DNA of 64,000 bases from Stenotrophomonas mori (lineage in GTDB: Bacteria; Pseudomonadota; Gammaproteobacteria; Xanthomonadales; Xanthomonadaceae), in NCBI RefSeq assembly GCF_023556335.1, contig NZ_JAIKTS010000006.1:83617-147616 (forward strand). The letters are read 5' to 3'. A program made the position numbers and the translations under genes. The notes beneath the pieces are model-generated. The model searched no databases, was not told the origin of the DNA, and saw only the letters and a program-made list of their open reading frames with translations. Below are positions 26,388-37,236 of this stretch, in pieces (the stretch's first letter is position 1; each line of letters starts with the position of its first letter).

Positions 26388-26413
26388 AACCCCGGGGAAA
26401 CCCGGGGTTTTTG
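26388..26413 (+). terminator. intrinsic terminator after tRNA-Arg
   Basis: AACCCCGGG, loop GAAA, CCCGGGGTT followed by a TTTTT run: a textbook rho-independent terminator 35 bp past the tRNA. Confidence 0.9.
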
Positions 26414-27265
26414 CGGCTTTGCGTCCGGCTCGGCCTAGAGGCATCCATTGCAATCCGGCCCTGCCCGGGAGCCCATGCGGCATGTCGGCGGTGTTCAAGG
26501 GTAACGGGCTGGGTCTGTTCCATCCGTCGGCGGGCCAGGGTCCCGGGGGCGGGGTTGGCCGGGGGAGCGACGGCCAGTACGTGAGCGCCGCCACGGGCCA
26601 CCCGGGGCGGCACAGCGCGGACGAGCACCTGGTGTTCCGCGGCATCCGTTGGCCGCTACGGGGACCAAGGAGAATGGCTCCATCCTGGTCAATGACCCGC
26701 ATGAAGCGACGGTTGGCCTGCTTGCTGCCAATCCGGCCTGACTCCGTGACCTGTCGGTCGGGTTTCGGGCGGTCGGATTTCGTATGTGGCCGCCATTGGC
26801 CGAAATGCCGGCTGCATGCATCGACCTGCCAGCAGAGGAGCCCCTGCTGTCCGCAACCCTCTCGCGCTGTCCTGCCTGAACGTCGCGCCACCGCGGCCGC
26901 CCTGGCATCCTGCCGCAACGGTTTTCAAGCATGCCGCCGCGACCGCTGCACAAGCTTGGGCCGACAACGGGAATCCCTCCAGGGCAGGCCTCGCATCTCC
27001 CGGACGCCTCTGCCAGCCTGGCGGCCGATTGACCGCCGGCATGCCACGGGCGGGAGAGTGCGGCAGTGCCCGCAACGGGGGCTTGCCTGCTAGGCTGCTG
27101 CGGGCCCTGCGCCGGCAATGCTTCCCATGCCTGTGGAAGCGGCCGGTGCCGCGGTCGTCGATGGCGGTCGCCACCCGTGCCCGCGCCTGTCCGCGCGACG
27201 GCGCTCTGCCGGCACCTGTGGCCGCCCTCTTCCGCCCCCATACCCCGATGGAGAAACATCGCCTC
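26414..27265. other. long gene-free region
   Basis: About 850 bp between the tRNA terminator and the acetyltransferase. The only long open frames on the minus strand are antisense continuations without family-like composition. I see no RNA gene, no repeat pair and no clear promoter except presumably one near 27200 for the acetyltransferase. It may be decayed sequence. Confidence 0.6.
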
Positions 27266-27931
27266 ATGACAACGGAACAGATCCCGGCCCGGCACTGGTC
27301 GATGGTGGAGCTGCTGCACCAGACGGTGCGCAATCCGAACATCCATGTCCGCGGTACCCACAGTTACTACAGCAACGCCTGGACCGGCAGCTTCGAGGAA
27401 AGCGTGGTCCGCTATCACTACGGTGATGCGTACAGCCTCAAGACCTGGGAGCCGCAGTGGCCCATCGACCAGCTGTACATCGGCGACTACGTCTGCATCG
27501 GGGCCGAGGCGGTCATCCTGATGGGCGGCAACCACACCCACCGCACCGACTGGTTCAGCCTGTATCCGTTCGCCGACAAGGTGTGCGAGGCCTATGTCGG
27601 CAAGGGCGACACGGTGATCGGCGACGGCGCCTGGATCGGCATGCGGGCGATGATCATGCCCGGCGTGAGCATCGGCGAGGGAGCGGTCGTCGCTTCCGGG
27701 GCGATCGTGACCAAGGACGTGGCGCCCTACACGATCGTCGCCGGCAATCCGGCCGTGCCCCTCCGCCAGCGGTTCCCCGCCGGGACGGTGCAGCGGCTCC
27801 TGGCGCTGGGCATCTACCAGTGGCCGGAGGCGAAGTTCGAGGCCTTGAAGGCGCTGATCACGGCTGCTGACATCGAGGCGCTGACCGCCGCGGCGGCCGA
27901 CCACGACCGCGCCCAGGGCGACGCGGGCTGA
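27266..27931 (+). CDS. CatB-related (xenobiotic acetyltransferase type) O-acetyltransferase
   Basis: 221 residues. Hexapeptide left-handed beta-helix acyltransferase of the type B chloramphenicol acetyltransferase/VatB family. Seen: [30 protein letters not shown], with the catalytic-type histidine in NHTHR, then [50 protein letters not shown]. It works as a trimer with acetyl-CoA. Chromosomal members can acetylate chloramphenicol or streptogramins, but many act on unknown natural substrates. ATG 27266 has GGAGA 10 bp upstream; ATG 27248 is an alternative. It is a single gene. Confidence 0.88.
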   Translation: MTTEQIPARHWSMVELLHQTVRNPNIHVRGTHSYYSNAWTGSFEESVVRYHYGDAYSLKTWEPQWPIDQLYIGDYVCIGAEAVILMGGNHTHRTDWFSLYPFADKVCEAYVGKGDTVIGDGAWIGMRAMIMPGVSIGEGAVVASGAIVTKDVAPYTIVAGNPAVPLRQRFPAGTVQRLLALGIYQWPEAKFEALKALITAADIEALTAAAADHDRAQGDAG

Positions 27932-28030
27932 CGGACAGGGCCGGGCCGGCCCGGTAGCCGGCGGCGGACGGCGGGAGCGGCGCGCCGCCGCCGGGCATGC
28001 GGCGGACCGCTGGCGTGATCCGCCGCCAGG

Positions 28031-28046
28031 GTGTACATATGTACAC
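28031..28046. promoter_or_regulatory. LexA2 operator
   Basis: GTGTACATATGTACAC is a perfect 16-bp palindrome ending two bases before the lexA2 start codon. Its GTAC-N4-GTAC core is of the LexA2 type described in Pseudomonas and xanthomonads, not the classical CTG-N10-CAG box. LexA2 bound here would block expression of the whole cassette. Confidence 0.8.
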
Positions 28047-28048
28047 CC

Positions 28049-28654
28049 ATGATCCCCGCCGACCTGCCACCGCAACGCGCCGCCGTCCTCGCCTATCTGC
28101 GCCGGGAGCTGGCGGCCGGGCATGCGCCCAGCCTGGCCGAGATCGCCGCGGCGTTCGGCTTTTCCTCGCGCAATGCCGCGCAGAAGCATGTGCAGGCGCT
28201 GCTGGCCGAGGGCCTGCTGGAGCAGGTGCCGGGGCGCAAGCGCGGCCTGCGCCTGCCCGGTGGCGGGGCCGACCTGCTGCCCCTGCCGGTGCTGGGGCGG
28301 GTGGCCGCGGGCCCGCCGATCGGCGCCGACATCGGCCTGGACCAGCAGTTCTGGCTGGACCGGCGGCTGTTCACGCTGCGCCCGGACTACCTGCTGCGGG
28401 TGCAGGGTGACTCGATGATCGACGACGGCATCCTCGACGGTGACCTGGTCGGGGTGCAGCGCACCCCCGAGGCCCGCGACGGCCAGACCGTGGTGGCGCG
28501 CGTCGATGGCGAGCTGACCATCAAGCGCCTGCAGCGGGGGCCGCACCGGATCCACCTGCTGCCACGCAACCGCGCGCATGCGCCGATCGAGGTGCGCCCG
28601 GGCCAGGACTTCGCCATCGAGGGAGTCTACTGCGGGCTGGTACGGCCGGGTTGA
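28049..28654 (+). CDS. lexA2: LexA2 SOS repressor
   Basis: 201 residues. An N-terminal winged-helix domain (PSLAEIAAAFGFSSRNAAQKHVQALLAEGLLEQ) is followed by an S24 self-cleaving domain. The scissile Ala-Gly is in GRVAAGPPIG, the catalytic serine in GDSMIDDGI and the lysine in VARVDGELTIKRL. This type controls the mutagenesis cassette and not the main SOS regulon. ATG 28049 sits directly behind the operator with no ribosome site, so the message may be leaderless; the in-frame GTG 28031 lies within the operator. imuA follows with no gap. Confidence 0.94.
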   Translation: MIPADLPPQRAAVLAYLRRELAAGHAPSLAEIAAAFGFSSRNAAQKHVQALLAEGLLEQVPGRKRGLRLPGGGADLLPLPVLGRVAAGPPIGADIGLDQQFWLDRRLFTLRPDYLLRVQGDSMIDDGILDGDLVGVQRTPEARDGQTVVARVDGELTIKRLQRGPHRIHLLPRNRAHAPIEVRPGQDFAIEGVYCGLVRPG

Positions 28655-29278
28655 ATGGCGATGGTGACCGCCCTCGACGGCCTGCTGGCCGCGCAGACGC
28701 TGTGGCACGCCGGACGCACCGCCGCGGCGGCGGCGGGCGAATCCAGCGGTCATCCCGCCCTCGATGCGCTGCTGCCGCAGGGCGGCTGGCCGCGGCATGC
28801 GCTGAGCGAGCTGCTGCTGCCGGCCGATGGCGTGGGCGAACTGGCGCTGCTGCTGCCGACCCTGGCGCGGCTGAGCCGGGCCGGCGGGACCGTAGCGGTG
28901 ATCGCGCCGCCCTACGTGCCCTATGCCCCGGCCTGGCAGGCCGCGGGCGTGGCCCTGGAACACCTGGAGATCGTGCAGGCGACGCCGCGCGATGCGCTGT
29001 GGGCATTCGAGCAGTGCCTGCGCAGCGGCGCCTGCGCCGCGGTGCTCGGCTGGCCGCAGCAGGCCGATGCCCAGGCATTGCGGCGGTTGCAGGTGGCGGC
29101 CGACAGCGGGCAGAGCCTGGGCTTCGCGCTGCGCGATCGCCGCCATGCCGCCAACCCCTCGCCGGCCGCGCTGCGCCTGGAAGCGGTGCGCGACGCGCGC
29201 GGCGGCACCGCCTGGCAGGTGCGCAAGTGCCGCGGCGGTCCGGCGCCGGCGCGCACCTTCGCCCTGGCCACAGGGTGA
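28655..29278 (+). CDS. imuA: ImuA, mutasome accessory protein
   Basis: 207 residues, RecA/SulA-like. It shows the family N terminus HPALDALLPQGGWPRHALSELLLPADGVGELALLLP and the C-terminal RCRKC-like block WQVRKCRGGPAPARTFALATG. No intact Walker A is visible, as is normal for ImuA. In this cassette ImuA supports error-prone translesion synthesis by ImuB and DnaE2. Its ATG immediately follows the lexA2 stop and imuB follows after 9 bp. Confidence 0.92.
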   Translation: MAMVTALDGLLAAQTLWHAGRTAAAAAGESSGHPALDALLPQGGWPRHALSELLLPADGVGELALLLPTLARLSRAGGTVAVIAPPYVPYAPAWQAAGVALEHLEIVQATPRDALWAFEQCLRSGACAAVLGWPQQADAQALRRLQVAADSGQSLGFALRDRRHAANPSPAALRLEAVRDARGGTAWQVRKCRGGPAPARTFALATG

Positions 29279-29287
29279 GCCACGGCC

Positions 29288-30709
29288 ATGCTCTGGGCCT
29301 GTGTACTGCTGCCGCAGCTGGCGCTGGACGCCGTCCTCCGCCGCTGTCCTGATCCACAGGCGCCACTGGCCCTGGTCGGTGGCCCGGCACAACTGCGCAC
29401 CCTGCATGCGGTCAATGCCGCCGCGGCGGCCGCCGGCGTGCAGCCCGGCATGCGCCTGACCGCCGCGCATGCCTTGCTGCCCGGGCTGGCCCTGGTCGAG
29501 CACGATCCGCAGGCCGAACAGCGCTGGCAGCGTTTCCTTGCCGCCTGGGCCTACCGGCACAGCTCGCTGGTCAGCGCCCAGTGGCCCGGCTGCATCGTGC
29601 TGGAGGTGCGCGCCAGCTTCGCCCTGCTCGGTCCCTGGCCGCGCATCGAGGCACGGTTGCGCGAGGAACTGCGGCAGCTGGGCTTCCGCCACCGCATCGC
29701 GATGGCGCCGACGCCACGCGCCGCGCGCGTGCTGGCCGGCCTGCGCGATGGCCTGGCGGTGACGCAGCCGGCGGCGATGGCGGCCTTGCTGGACCGCGTG
29801 CCGGTGCGCCGCGCGCGGTTGCCGGACGATGCCGGCGAGCGCCTGCGGCACATGGGCATCGGCGACCTGCGCACGCTGCGCGCGCTGCCGCGCGACGCCC
29901 TGCGCCGCCGTTTCGGCCTGCCGCTGCTGGAACACCTGGACCGGCTCTACGGCCAGGCCGACGACCCGCTGGCGTACTACGCGCCGCCGGACCACTTCGA
30001 CGCGCGCCTGGAACTGGGCTACGAGGTCGAGCGCCATACCGCGCTGCTGTTCCCGCTGCGCCGCCTGGTCGGCGACCTGTGCACCTACCTGTCGGTGCGC
30101 GATGGCGGCGTGCAGCGCTTCGTGCTGCGGCTGGAGCACGAGGAAGGCCACAGCGACGTGGCGGTGGGGCTGCTGGCCGCCGAGCGCGAGCCGGCGCTGC
30201 TGTTCGAGCTGGTGCGCAACCGCCTGGAGCAGGTGCGGATCGACCGGCCGGTGGTCGCGCTGCGCCTGCTGGCGCGCGACCTGCCGCCGTTCGTGCCGGC
30301 CTCGCGCGACCTGTTCGATACGCGCACGCGCCAGCAGCAGCCTTGGCCGCAGCTGCGCGAGCGCCTGCGTGCGCGGCTGGGCGACACCGCGGTGCACCGC
30401 ATCGCGCCGACCACCGATCCGCGCCCGGAACGTGCCTGGCGGCCGCTGCAGGGCGACGAAGGCCGCATCGGCGAGGCCGCACCGGGGGGGCCGCCGCGGC
30501 CGGCCTGGCTGCTGCCGCGGCCGGTGCCGCTGCGCGATCCGCGCCCGCGCATCGTGTCCGGTCCGGAGCGGCTGGAAAGCGGCTGGTGGGACGGCGACGA
30601 CGCGCGCCGCGACTACTACGTGCTGGAAACCTCGCAGGGCCAGCGCGCCTGGGCATTCGCGCCACCGGGCGAGCAGGGCGGCTGGATGCTGCACGGGTGG
30701 TTCGCGTGA
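29288..30709 (+). CDS. imuB: ImuB, catalytically defective Y-family polymerase homologue
   Basis: 473 residues. It has the DinB-like fold with blocks [30 protein letters not shown] and [29 protein letters not shown]. The N-terminal motif that carries the catalytic aspartate in active Y-family polymerases reads [17 protein letters not shown], without the required acidic cluster. ImuB normally acts as the hub linking DnaE2, ImuA and the sliding clamp. Its stop overlaps the dnaE2 GTG start. Confidence 0.93.
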   Translation: MLWACVLLPQLALDAVLRRCPDPQAPLALVGGPAQLRTLHAVNAAAAAAGVQPGMRLTAAHALLPGLALVEHDPQAEQRWQRFLAAWAYRHSSLVSAQWPGCIVLEVRASFALLGPWPRIEARLREELRQLGFRHRIAMAPTPRAARVLAGLRDGLAVTQPAAMAALLDRVPVRRARLPDDAGERLRHMGIGDLRTLRALPRDALRRRFGLPLLEHLDRLYGQADDPLAYYAPPDHFDARLELGYEVERHTALLFPLRRLVGDLCTYLSVRDGGVQRFVLRLEHEEGHSDVAVGLLAAEREPALLFELVRNRLEQVRIDRPVVALRLLARDLPPFVPASRDLFDTRTRQQQPWPQLRERLRARLGDTAVHRIAPTTDPRPERAWRPLQGDEGRIGEAAPGGPPRPAWLLPRPVPLRDPRPRIVSGPERLESGWWDGDDARRDYYVLETSQGQRAWAFAPPGEQGGWMLHGWFA

Positions 30710-33700
30710 GCCGGCGCGAATCGCGCGATTCGCATGCCGGCACCCGCGTGCCGCGTGCCTGGGAAGTGGCGCAGCGGCTGGGCCGCGAAGCCGCCAACGA
30801 TGGCGCGCCCGGCGAGGAATCCCTGCCCGCCTACGCCGAACTGCACTGCCTGTCCGATTTTTCCTTCCTGCGGGGCGCGGCCAGTGCCGAAGAGCTGTTC
30901 GCGCGTGCGCGCGACTGCGGCTACGAAGCGCTGGCGATCACCGACGAGTGTTCGCTGGCCGGCATCGTGCGCGCCTGGGAAGCGGCGCGCGCCAGCGGCG
31001 TGAAGCTGGTGGTCGGCAGCGAGTTCGCCCTGGCCTGCGGCCTGCGCTGCGTGCTGCTGGTGGAAACCGCCGCCGGTTACACGCGGCTGTGCGACCTGAT
31101 CACCCGCGGCCGCCGCGCCGCCGGCAAGGGCGATTACCTGCTGGAGCGCAGGGACGTGGAGGCGGTGCTGGGCGGCCTGGCGCCAGCGGCCTCGGGCCTG
31201 TTCGCGCTGTGGCTGCCGGGCCTGGAGCCGCAGGAAGAACAGGGGCACTGGCTGCGGGCGCGGTTCGGCGAGCGCGCGCACCTGGCGGTGGAGCTGCACC
31301 GAGAGCAGGACGATGCCGCGCGGCTGCAGCGGCTGCTCGCACTGGCCGAAGCCCTGCGGATGACGCCGCTGGCCAGCGGCGACGTGCACATGGACGTACG
31401 CCGCCGCCGCATGCTGCAGGACACGATGACCGCCATCCGCCACAACCTGCCGCTGGCCGACTGCGGTGCGCACCTGTTCCGCAACGGCGAGCGCCACCTG
31501 CGCACCCGCCGCGCACTGGGCAACATCCATCCGCCGGCGCTGCTGGACAACGCGGTGCGGTTGGCGCGCCGCTGCAGCTTCGACATGGGCCAGCTGCAGT
31601 ACCGCTACCCCGCCGAACTGGTGCCGGCCGGGCATACGCCTGCCAGCTGGCTGCGCGAGCTGACCGTGCGCGGCATGCGCGAACGCTGGCCGGAGGGAAC
31701 GCCGCCCGATGTCGCCCGGCAGATCGACGACGAGCTCGAACTGATCGCCTGCAAGCAGTACGAGGCCTTCTTCCTGACCGTGCAGGACATCGTGCGTTTC
31801 GCCAGGGAGCGCGGCATCCTGTGCCAGGGCCGTGGCTCCTCGGCCAATTCGGCGGTGTGCTTCGCCTTGGGCATCACCGTGGTGAACCCGGCCGAAAGCC
31901 GCCTGCTGATGGCGCGCTTCCTGTCACGCGAGCGCGATGAGCCGCCGGACATCGACGTGGACTTCGAGCACGAGCGGCGCGAGGAAGTGCTGCAGTACGT
32001 CTATGGCAAGTACGGCCGCCACCGCGCCGCGCTGGCGGCCACGGTGATCCGCTACCGCGGCAAGAGCGCGGTGCGCGATGTGGCCCGCGCCTTCGGCCTG
32101 CCGCCGGACCAGATAGCGCTGCTGGCCGGATGCCATGGCTGGGGCAATGGCGACGTGCCGATGGCGCAGCGGCTGCGCGAGACCGGTTTCGATCCCGGCA
32201 ATCCGCTGATCCAGCGGCTGATGGCGGTCACCGCGCAGCTGCGCGGCCATCCGCGCCACCTGTCCCAGCACGTGGGCGGCTTCGTCATCGGCGACGCGCC
32301 GCTGTCCACCGTGGTGCCGGTGGAGAACGCGGCCATGGACGGGCGCACCATCATCCAGTGGGACAAGGACGACCTGGAGACGATGAAGCTGCTCAAGGTC
32401 GACTGCCTGGCGCTGGGCATGCTCACCTGCATCCGCAAGGCGCTGGAACTGGTGGAGCGCCATCGCGGCTACCGCGTCGACCTGGCAGCGCCTGCCGACG
32501 ACGCCGGCACCTACGACATGATCGAGGCCGCCGATACCGTCGGTGTGTTCCAGATCGAATCGCGCGCGCAGATGAGCATGCTGCCGCGGCTGAAGCCCCG
32601 CTGTTTCTATGACCTGGTGATCGAAGTGGCGATCGTGCGTCCCGGGCCAATCCAGGGCGGCATGGTGCATCCCTACCTGCGGCGGCGGCAGAAGCAGGAG
32701 AAGGTGAGCTATCCCTCCGAGGGCATCAGGGACATCCTGAAGCCCACACTGGGTATTCCGCTGTTCCAGGAGCAGGTGATGGAACTGGTGATCCATGCCG
32801 GCTACGAGGAGCATGAGGCGGATCATCTACGGCGCTCGATGGCGGCCTGGGGACGGGGGGGCGACATGGAGCCGCATCGCGAAAAGATCCGCGGATTGAT
32901 GAAGGGAAAAAACTACTCCGACGAATTCATCGAGCAGATCTTCGAGCAGATCAAGGGCTTCGGTTCCTATGGCTTCCCGCAGAGCCATGCCGCTTCGTTC
33001 GCCAAGCTGGTCTACATCAGCAGCTGGCTCAAGCGCCACGAACCGGCGGCCTTCGCCTGCGCCCTGCTCAACGCGCAGCCGATGGGTTTCTACTCGCCCA
33101 GCGAGATCGTGCAGGACGCGCGCCGCGAGGGCCGTGGTGGACGCCGTGGTGTGGAGGTGCGGCCGGTGGACGTGACCTGCAGCGGATGGGACAACACGCT
33201 GGAAGGCGGGCGGGTACGCCGCGGCGGGGACGACGACGCAGGGCAGGCGGCGGTCCGGCTGGGCCTGCGCCAGGTGGCCGGGCTGTCCGACGTGCAGGCG
33301 CAGGCCATCGTCGCCGCCCGCATGCAGCGCCCGTTCGCCGATGTGCGCGACCTGTGCCTGCGCGCCGGCCTGGACGACCGGGCGCGGCGCGCACTGGCCG
33401 AGGCCGGCGCGCTGCAGGCACTGGCCGGACACCGCCATGCCGCCCGTTGGGAGGTGGCCGGCATCGAGCGGCAACGGCCGCTGTTGCCCGGCAGTCCGGA
33501 CGAGGAGGCGGTGACGTTGCCGGCGCCTTCGACCGGCGAGGACGTGCTGGCCGACTACCGCACGCTCGGCCTCACCCTTGGCACGCACCCGCTGTCGCTG
33601 TTGCGTGCGCGGCTGCGGCGCGAGCGGGTACTCGACACCGCCCAGGTCCGGCAGCTGCCGCATGGACGCGGCGCGCACGTGGCCGGCATCGTCGTGCAGC

Positions 33701-33948
33701 GGCAGCGCCCGGGCACCGCCAAGGGCACGGTGTTCGTCACCCTCGAGGACGAGCACGGTCCGCTCAATGTCGTGGTGTGGCAGGACCTGGCCGCGCGCCG
33801 GCGCAAGGTGCTGCTGGGCGCGCGCTTGATGGCGGTGCGCGGGCGCTGGGAACAGGTGGACGGCGTGCAGCACCTGATCGCCCGCGACCTGCACGACCTC
33901 AGCCACCTGCTGGGCGATCTGCAGACCCGCTCGCGCGACTTCCACTAG
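30706..33948 (+). CDS. dnaE2: error-prone DNA polymerase DnaE2
   Basis: 1080 residues, a C-family polymerase. The PHP domain begins [23 protein letters not shown]. The palm carries the acidic residues in [18 protein letters not shown] and in [24 protein letters not shown]-terminal OB fold starts near [24 protein letters not shown]. It carries out damage-induced mutagenic synthesis with ImuA and ImuB. The start is GTG 30706 overlapping the imuB stop (GTGA); much longer upstream extensions of this frame are antisense-like and out of family. It is the last gene of the LexA2-controlled operon. Confidence 0.96.
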   Translation: MSRRESRDSHAGTRVPRAWEVAQRLGREAANDGAPGEESLPAYAELHCLSDFSFLRGAASAEELFARARDCGYEALAITDECSLAGIVRAWEAARASGVKLVVGSEFALACGLRCVLLVETAAGYTRLCDLITRGRRAAGKGDYLLERRDVEAVLGGLAPAASGLFALWLPGLEPQEEQGHWLRARFGERAHLAVELHREQDDAARLQRLLALAEALRMTPLASGDVHMDVRRRRMLQDTMTAIRHNLPLADCGAHLFRNGERHLRTRRALGNIHPPALLDNAVRLARRCSFDMGQLQYRYPAELVPAGHTPASWLRELTVRGMRERWPEGTPPDVARQIDDELELIACKQYEAFFLTVQDIVRFARERGILCQGRGSSANSAVCFALGITVVNPAESRLLMARFLSRERDEPPDIDVDFEHERREEVLQYVYGKYGRHRAALAATVIRYRGKSAVRDVARAFGLPPDQIALLAGCHGWGNGDVPMAQRLRETGFDPGNPLIQRLMAVTAQLRGHPRHLSQHVGGFVIGDAPLSTVVPVENAAMDGRTIIQWDKDDLETMKLLKVDCLALGMLTCIRKALELVERHRGYRVDLAAPADDAGTYDMIEAADTVGVFQIESRAQMSMLPRLKPRCFYDLVIEVAIVRPGPIQGGMVHPYLRRRQKQEKVSYPSEGIRDILKPTLGIPLFQEQVMELVIHAGYEEHEADHLRRSMAAWGRGGDMEPHREKIRGLMKGKNYSDEFIEQIFEQIKGFGSYGFPQSHAASFAKLVYISSWLKRHEPAAFACALLNAQPMGFYSPSEIVQDARREGRGGRRGVEVRPVDVTCSGWDNTLEGGRVRRGGDDDAGQAAVRLGLRQVAGLSDVQAQAIVAARMQRPFADVRDLCLRAGLDDRARRALAEAGALQALAGHRHAARWEVAGIERQRPLLPGSPDEEAVTLPAPSTGEDVLADYRTLGLTLGTHPLSLLRARLRRERVLDTAQVRQLPHGRGAHVAGIVVQRQRPGTAKGTVFVTLEDEHGPLNVVVWQDLAARRRKVLLGARLMAVRGRWEQVDGVQHLIARDLHDLSHLLGDLQTRSRDFH

Positions 33949-34515
33949 GGTGGCGTACGGGGGGCGCCCCCAACGGAGCGGCGCAGGCGGGGCGCCACCT
34001 TCGCAGCGCCCGGCAGCGCCGCCGATTCGGTGCTGCATGCCGCCCGGTGCCAGTACGCACTGGCGCTGACCGCCGCCGGAGGATGGCCACCGTCGGCACC
34101 GGCGCGGTATGCGGCGGGCCCGGCCACGGCGGCCCCTGCCGTTCTTCGCCCTCGGCCGGCGCCGGCGGCGTCCGCCCGCCCGGCAGCTTGACCGGCAGCG
34201 GAGCACCGCACCGCACCCCGCTGGCCGGGGTGCGGCTGCGCACGCCCAGGCGCCCGAAGAGCACCGACAGCAGCCCCGACCACTGCACGCTGTTCCGGGT
34301 TGAACACGCTGCGGGTCCGCGTGCCGACGCCACGCAGGCCGGGTAGCGGTGGATGACGAGGCTGCGTGGCGGAATGCCGGTGCGCCGTTCGGTGCCGGCG
34401 TCGTAGACATCGCGGTAGCCGTAGTCCTTCATCGGCCGCACCCGCGGCGATTCGAACACGCACCTCACCGCATGACCGCGCACGTAGGTGATCGGAACCG
34501 GGCTTGACCGGTGAT

Positions 34516-34543
34516 GCGCCAGCGGGGCGGGGTCCCGCTCTAC
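34516..34543 (-). repeat. GTAG-type REP-like element, minus orientation
   Basis: On the minus strand it starts GTAGAGCGGGACCCCGC and continues with CCCGCTGG. It shares its first 12 bases with the element at 86 and pairs head-to-head with the next GTAG element at 34560. Confidence 0.5.
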
Positions 34544-34559
34544 AAGAGGGTGAGGTTCT

Positions 34560-34582
34560 GTAGCGCCGGGCCGTGCCCGGCG
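34560..34582 (+). repeat. GTAG-type REP-like element, plus orientation
   Basis: GTAGCGCCGGGC, CGT, GCCCGGCG: the GTAG tetranucleotide followed by a near-perfect GC stem, the classic xanthomonad REP form. Together with the inverted copy at 34516-34543 it makes a two-element BIME-like pair. Confidence 0.55.
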
Positions 34583-34620
34583 GGCTTGGCCGGTGATGCG
34601 CCGGCGGGGTGGGGCCGGGC

Positions 34621-36135
34621 CTATGGGGAAGGGTCCAGGGGGCCGCGATCCAGCTGGCGGTAGCCGATGGCTTCGGCAAGGTGGGGGCGTTCGATGGGCC
34701 CGCCGCCGGCCAGGTCGGCGATGGTGCGGGCCACGCGCAGGATGCGGTGCATCGAGCGCGCGGACAGCTGCAGGCGCTCCATCGCCTGGTCGAGCAGGGC
34801 CCGCTCGGCTGCGGCGAGGACGCAATCGCGCAAGGTGCCGCCGGGATCCAGCCAGGCATTGGGCAGGCCTGCGCGCTGCAGCTGGCGCTCGCGGGCCTGC
34901 GTCACCCGCGCCCGCACGGTGGCGCTGGTTTCACCCGTTGCTGCCTGGCCATGCAGGTCGGCCGGTGGCAGGCGCGGCACCAGCAGGTGCAGGTCGATGC
35001 GGTCCAGCAGCGGGCCGGAGAGGCGTGCGCGGTAGCGTGCGATGGCGTCGCCCGGGCAGCGGCAGCGGCCACTACGGTCGCCGGCCCAGCCGCAGGGGCA
35101 GGGATTCATCGCCGCCACCAGCTGGAAGCGGGCGGGGAACACGGCGCTGCGTGCGGCCCGTGAGATCGTCACCTGCGCGGCTTCCAGCGGTTCGCGCAGG
35201 ACTTCCAGCGTCGCCCGCTTCCATTCGGGCAGTTCGTCGAGGAACAGCACGCCGTTGTGGGCCAGCGATACCTCGCCGGGGCGCGGCATCGCGCCGCCCC
35301 CGACGAGCGCCACGGCGCTGGCGGTGTGGTGCGGTGCCCTGTAGGGCCGTTGCCGCCAGTGCGTCGGGTCCACGCCCTGCCCGCTGGCCGAGGCGACGGC
35401 CGCGGTCTCCAGGGCTTCGGTCTCGCCGGCGTCGGGCAGGATGCCGGGCAGCCGCGAGGCCAGCAGGGTCTTGCCGCATCCGGGCGGGCCGACCAGCAGC
35501 AGATGGTGGCCACCGGCCGCGGCGATCTCCAGTGCGCGGCGCGCATGCGCATGGCCGCGCACATCGGCCAGGTCCGGTTGCCGTGCCGGCCTGGTGGGCG
35601 CCGGCGCAGCGTCGGGCAGCACCTTTTCGCCGGCCAGGGCGGCGCAGACCTCCAGCAGGGTGCGCGCGACCTTGACCGATGCCTGCCGTGCCAGGGCGGC
35701 TTCGGCGGCATTGTCCGGCGCCACCACCAGGGTGCGCTGCGCCGCGGCCGCGGCGATGGCGGCCGGCAATGCGCCGTCCACGCCGCGCAGCTCTCCGGTC
35801 AGCGCCAGTTCGCCGATGAATTCGTGGGCGGACAGTGCCTGCCGGTCGATCTGGCCGCTGGCGGCGAGGATGCCCAGTGCGATCGGCAGGTCGAAGCGGC
35901 CCCCGTCCTTGGGCAGGTCGGCCGGGGCCAGGTTGATGGTGATGCGGCGTGCCGGGAACTCGAACCGGGCGCAGAGCAGGGCGGCGCGCACGCGGTCGCG
36001 GGATTCGCGGACCGCCGCCTCGGGCAGGCCCACGATCTGGGTACAGGGCAGGCCGCCGGACAGGTGCACTTCGACCCTGACCGGCGGCGCCTGCACGCCG
36101 GCGCGGGCGCGGCTGTGCACCAGTGCCAGGCTCAC
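34621..36135 (-). CDS. comM: ComM/YifB family Mg-chelatase-like AAA+ helicase
   Basis: 504 residues, the normal length. The N-terminal ChlI-like domain has PCTQIVGLPEAAVRESRDRVRAAL. The AAA+ module has Walker A LLVGPPGCGKTLLASRLPG near residue 215, Walker B LFLDELPEWKR, and the zinc-like AMNPCPCGWAGD motif. ComM is a hexameric branch-migration helicase that extends integration of transforming DNA. It is read alone, about 300 bp after ubiK. Together with comF it suggests the organism may be transformable, which is inference. Confidence 0.95.
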   Translation of the reverse strand: MSLALVHSRARAGVQAPPVRVEVHLSGGLPCTQIVGLPEAAVRESRDRVRAALLCARFEFPARRITINLAPADLPKDGGRFDLPIALGILAASGQIDRQALSAHEFIGELALTGELRGVDGALPAAIAAAAAQRTLVVAPDNAAEAALARQASVKVARTLLEVCAALAGEKVLPDAAPAPTRPARQPDLADVRGHAHARRALEIAAAGGHHLLLVGPPGCGKTLLASRLPGILPDAGETEALETAAVASASGQGVDPTHWRQRPYRAPHHTASAVALVGGGAMPRPGEVSLAHNGVLFLDELPEWKRATLEVLREPLEAAQVTISRAARSAVFPARFQLVAAMNPCPCGWAGDRSGRCRCPGDAIARYRARLSGPLLDRIDLHLLVPRLPPADLHGQAATGETSATVRARVTQARERQLQRAGLPNAWLDPGGTLRDCVLAAAERALLDQAMERLQLSARSMHRILRVARTIADLAGGGPIERPHLAEAIGYRQLDRGPLDPSP

Positions 36136-36431
36136 CGCGCCGGCCCTGCGGCGGTGCCCGGGTGGATGCGAATGCCGGCGTGCGGGGGGTGCCGGCCCGG
36201 CACCGGCCGCCGCCTACTCCGCTGGCGGGCGATGCCGACGGATGGGGGCGATGCGGGGGGCGGTCCGGAGGTGTGGCGCATCATCGGCAGATTCCACCTG
36301 CGTTTCGTCCGTCCACCGCCAACGGGCGTGCGGCATCGGCCGCGCGGTCGGTGACGGGGATTCTTCGGGAAGCCGGAGGACGCCGGCCGGCTGGCGGCAT
36401 CCGCCCTGCCGGTTGGGCGGACCCGGGACGC

Positions 36432-36686
36432 TCAGGCGTCGTCGGGGGTGCGCGCTTCCAGCTGTGCGACGGCCAGCTCCAGCGCGTCCAGCTTCTCGCG
36501 GGTGCGCAGCAGCACGGCGCGCTGCACCTCGAACTCCTCGCGGGTGACCAGGTCCAGCCGGGCCAGGCCGGCCTGCAGGGCGCTCTTGAAGGTGGCCTGC
36601 AGCTCCTCGCGGGATTCGCGCAGTCCGGGCGGTACCAGGTCGCTCAGGCGGCGGGCCAGCGCGTCGATGTGGTTCAGGTCGATCAT
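36432..36686 (-). CDS. ubiK: ubiquinone biosynthesis accessory factor UbiK (BMFP family)
   Basis: 84 residues from ATG 36686. It starts MIDLNHIDALARRLSDLVPPG, and is predicted almost entirely helical with a C-terminal trimeric coiled coil (EFEVQRAVLLRTREKLDALELAVAQLE). UbiK works with UbiJ in the aerobic ubiquinone metabolon. The upstream in-frame ATG at 36797 adds unconserved residues and is rejected. It is divergent from the PII gene. Confidence 0.92.
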   Translation of the reverse strand: MIDLNHIDALARRLSDLVPPGLRESREELQATFKSALQAGLARLDLVTREEFEVQRAVLLRTREKLDALELAVAQLEARTPDDA

Positions 36687-36774
36687 GGACGGTCTCCGCA
36701 GGGGCTGGTTGGCAGATTGGACACCCACCGCGGTCGCGGCCATCGGGCTCTGCAGCATGGAGCGGTAAGGATAG

Positions 36775-37236
<462 letters not shown>

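Larger units (their letters stand above)
33949..34620. other. gene-free intergenic region with REP elements
   Basis: About 670 bp between convergent dnaE2 and comM. Two near-identical stretches about 80 bp apart (34501-34532 and 34581-34612, each containing CCGGTGATGCGCC) carry GTAG palindromes in opposite orientation, listed separately. No gene seen. Confidence 0.65.

Noticed and set aside
28031..28048. lexA2 start at GTG 28031
   Set aside because: It would place the first six codons inside a perfect palindromic operator; ATG 28049 gives the family N terminus.
26495..30694. 1399-residue open frame on the minus strand
   Set aside because: It runs antisense to lexA2, imuA and imuB, whose domains are clear; its composition is the shadow of high-GC codons.
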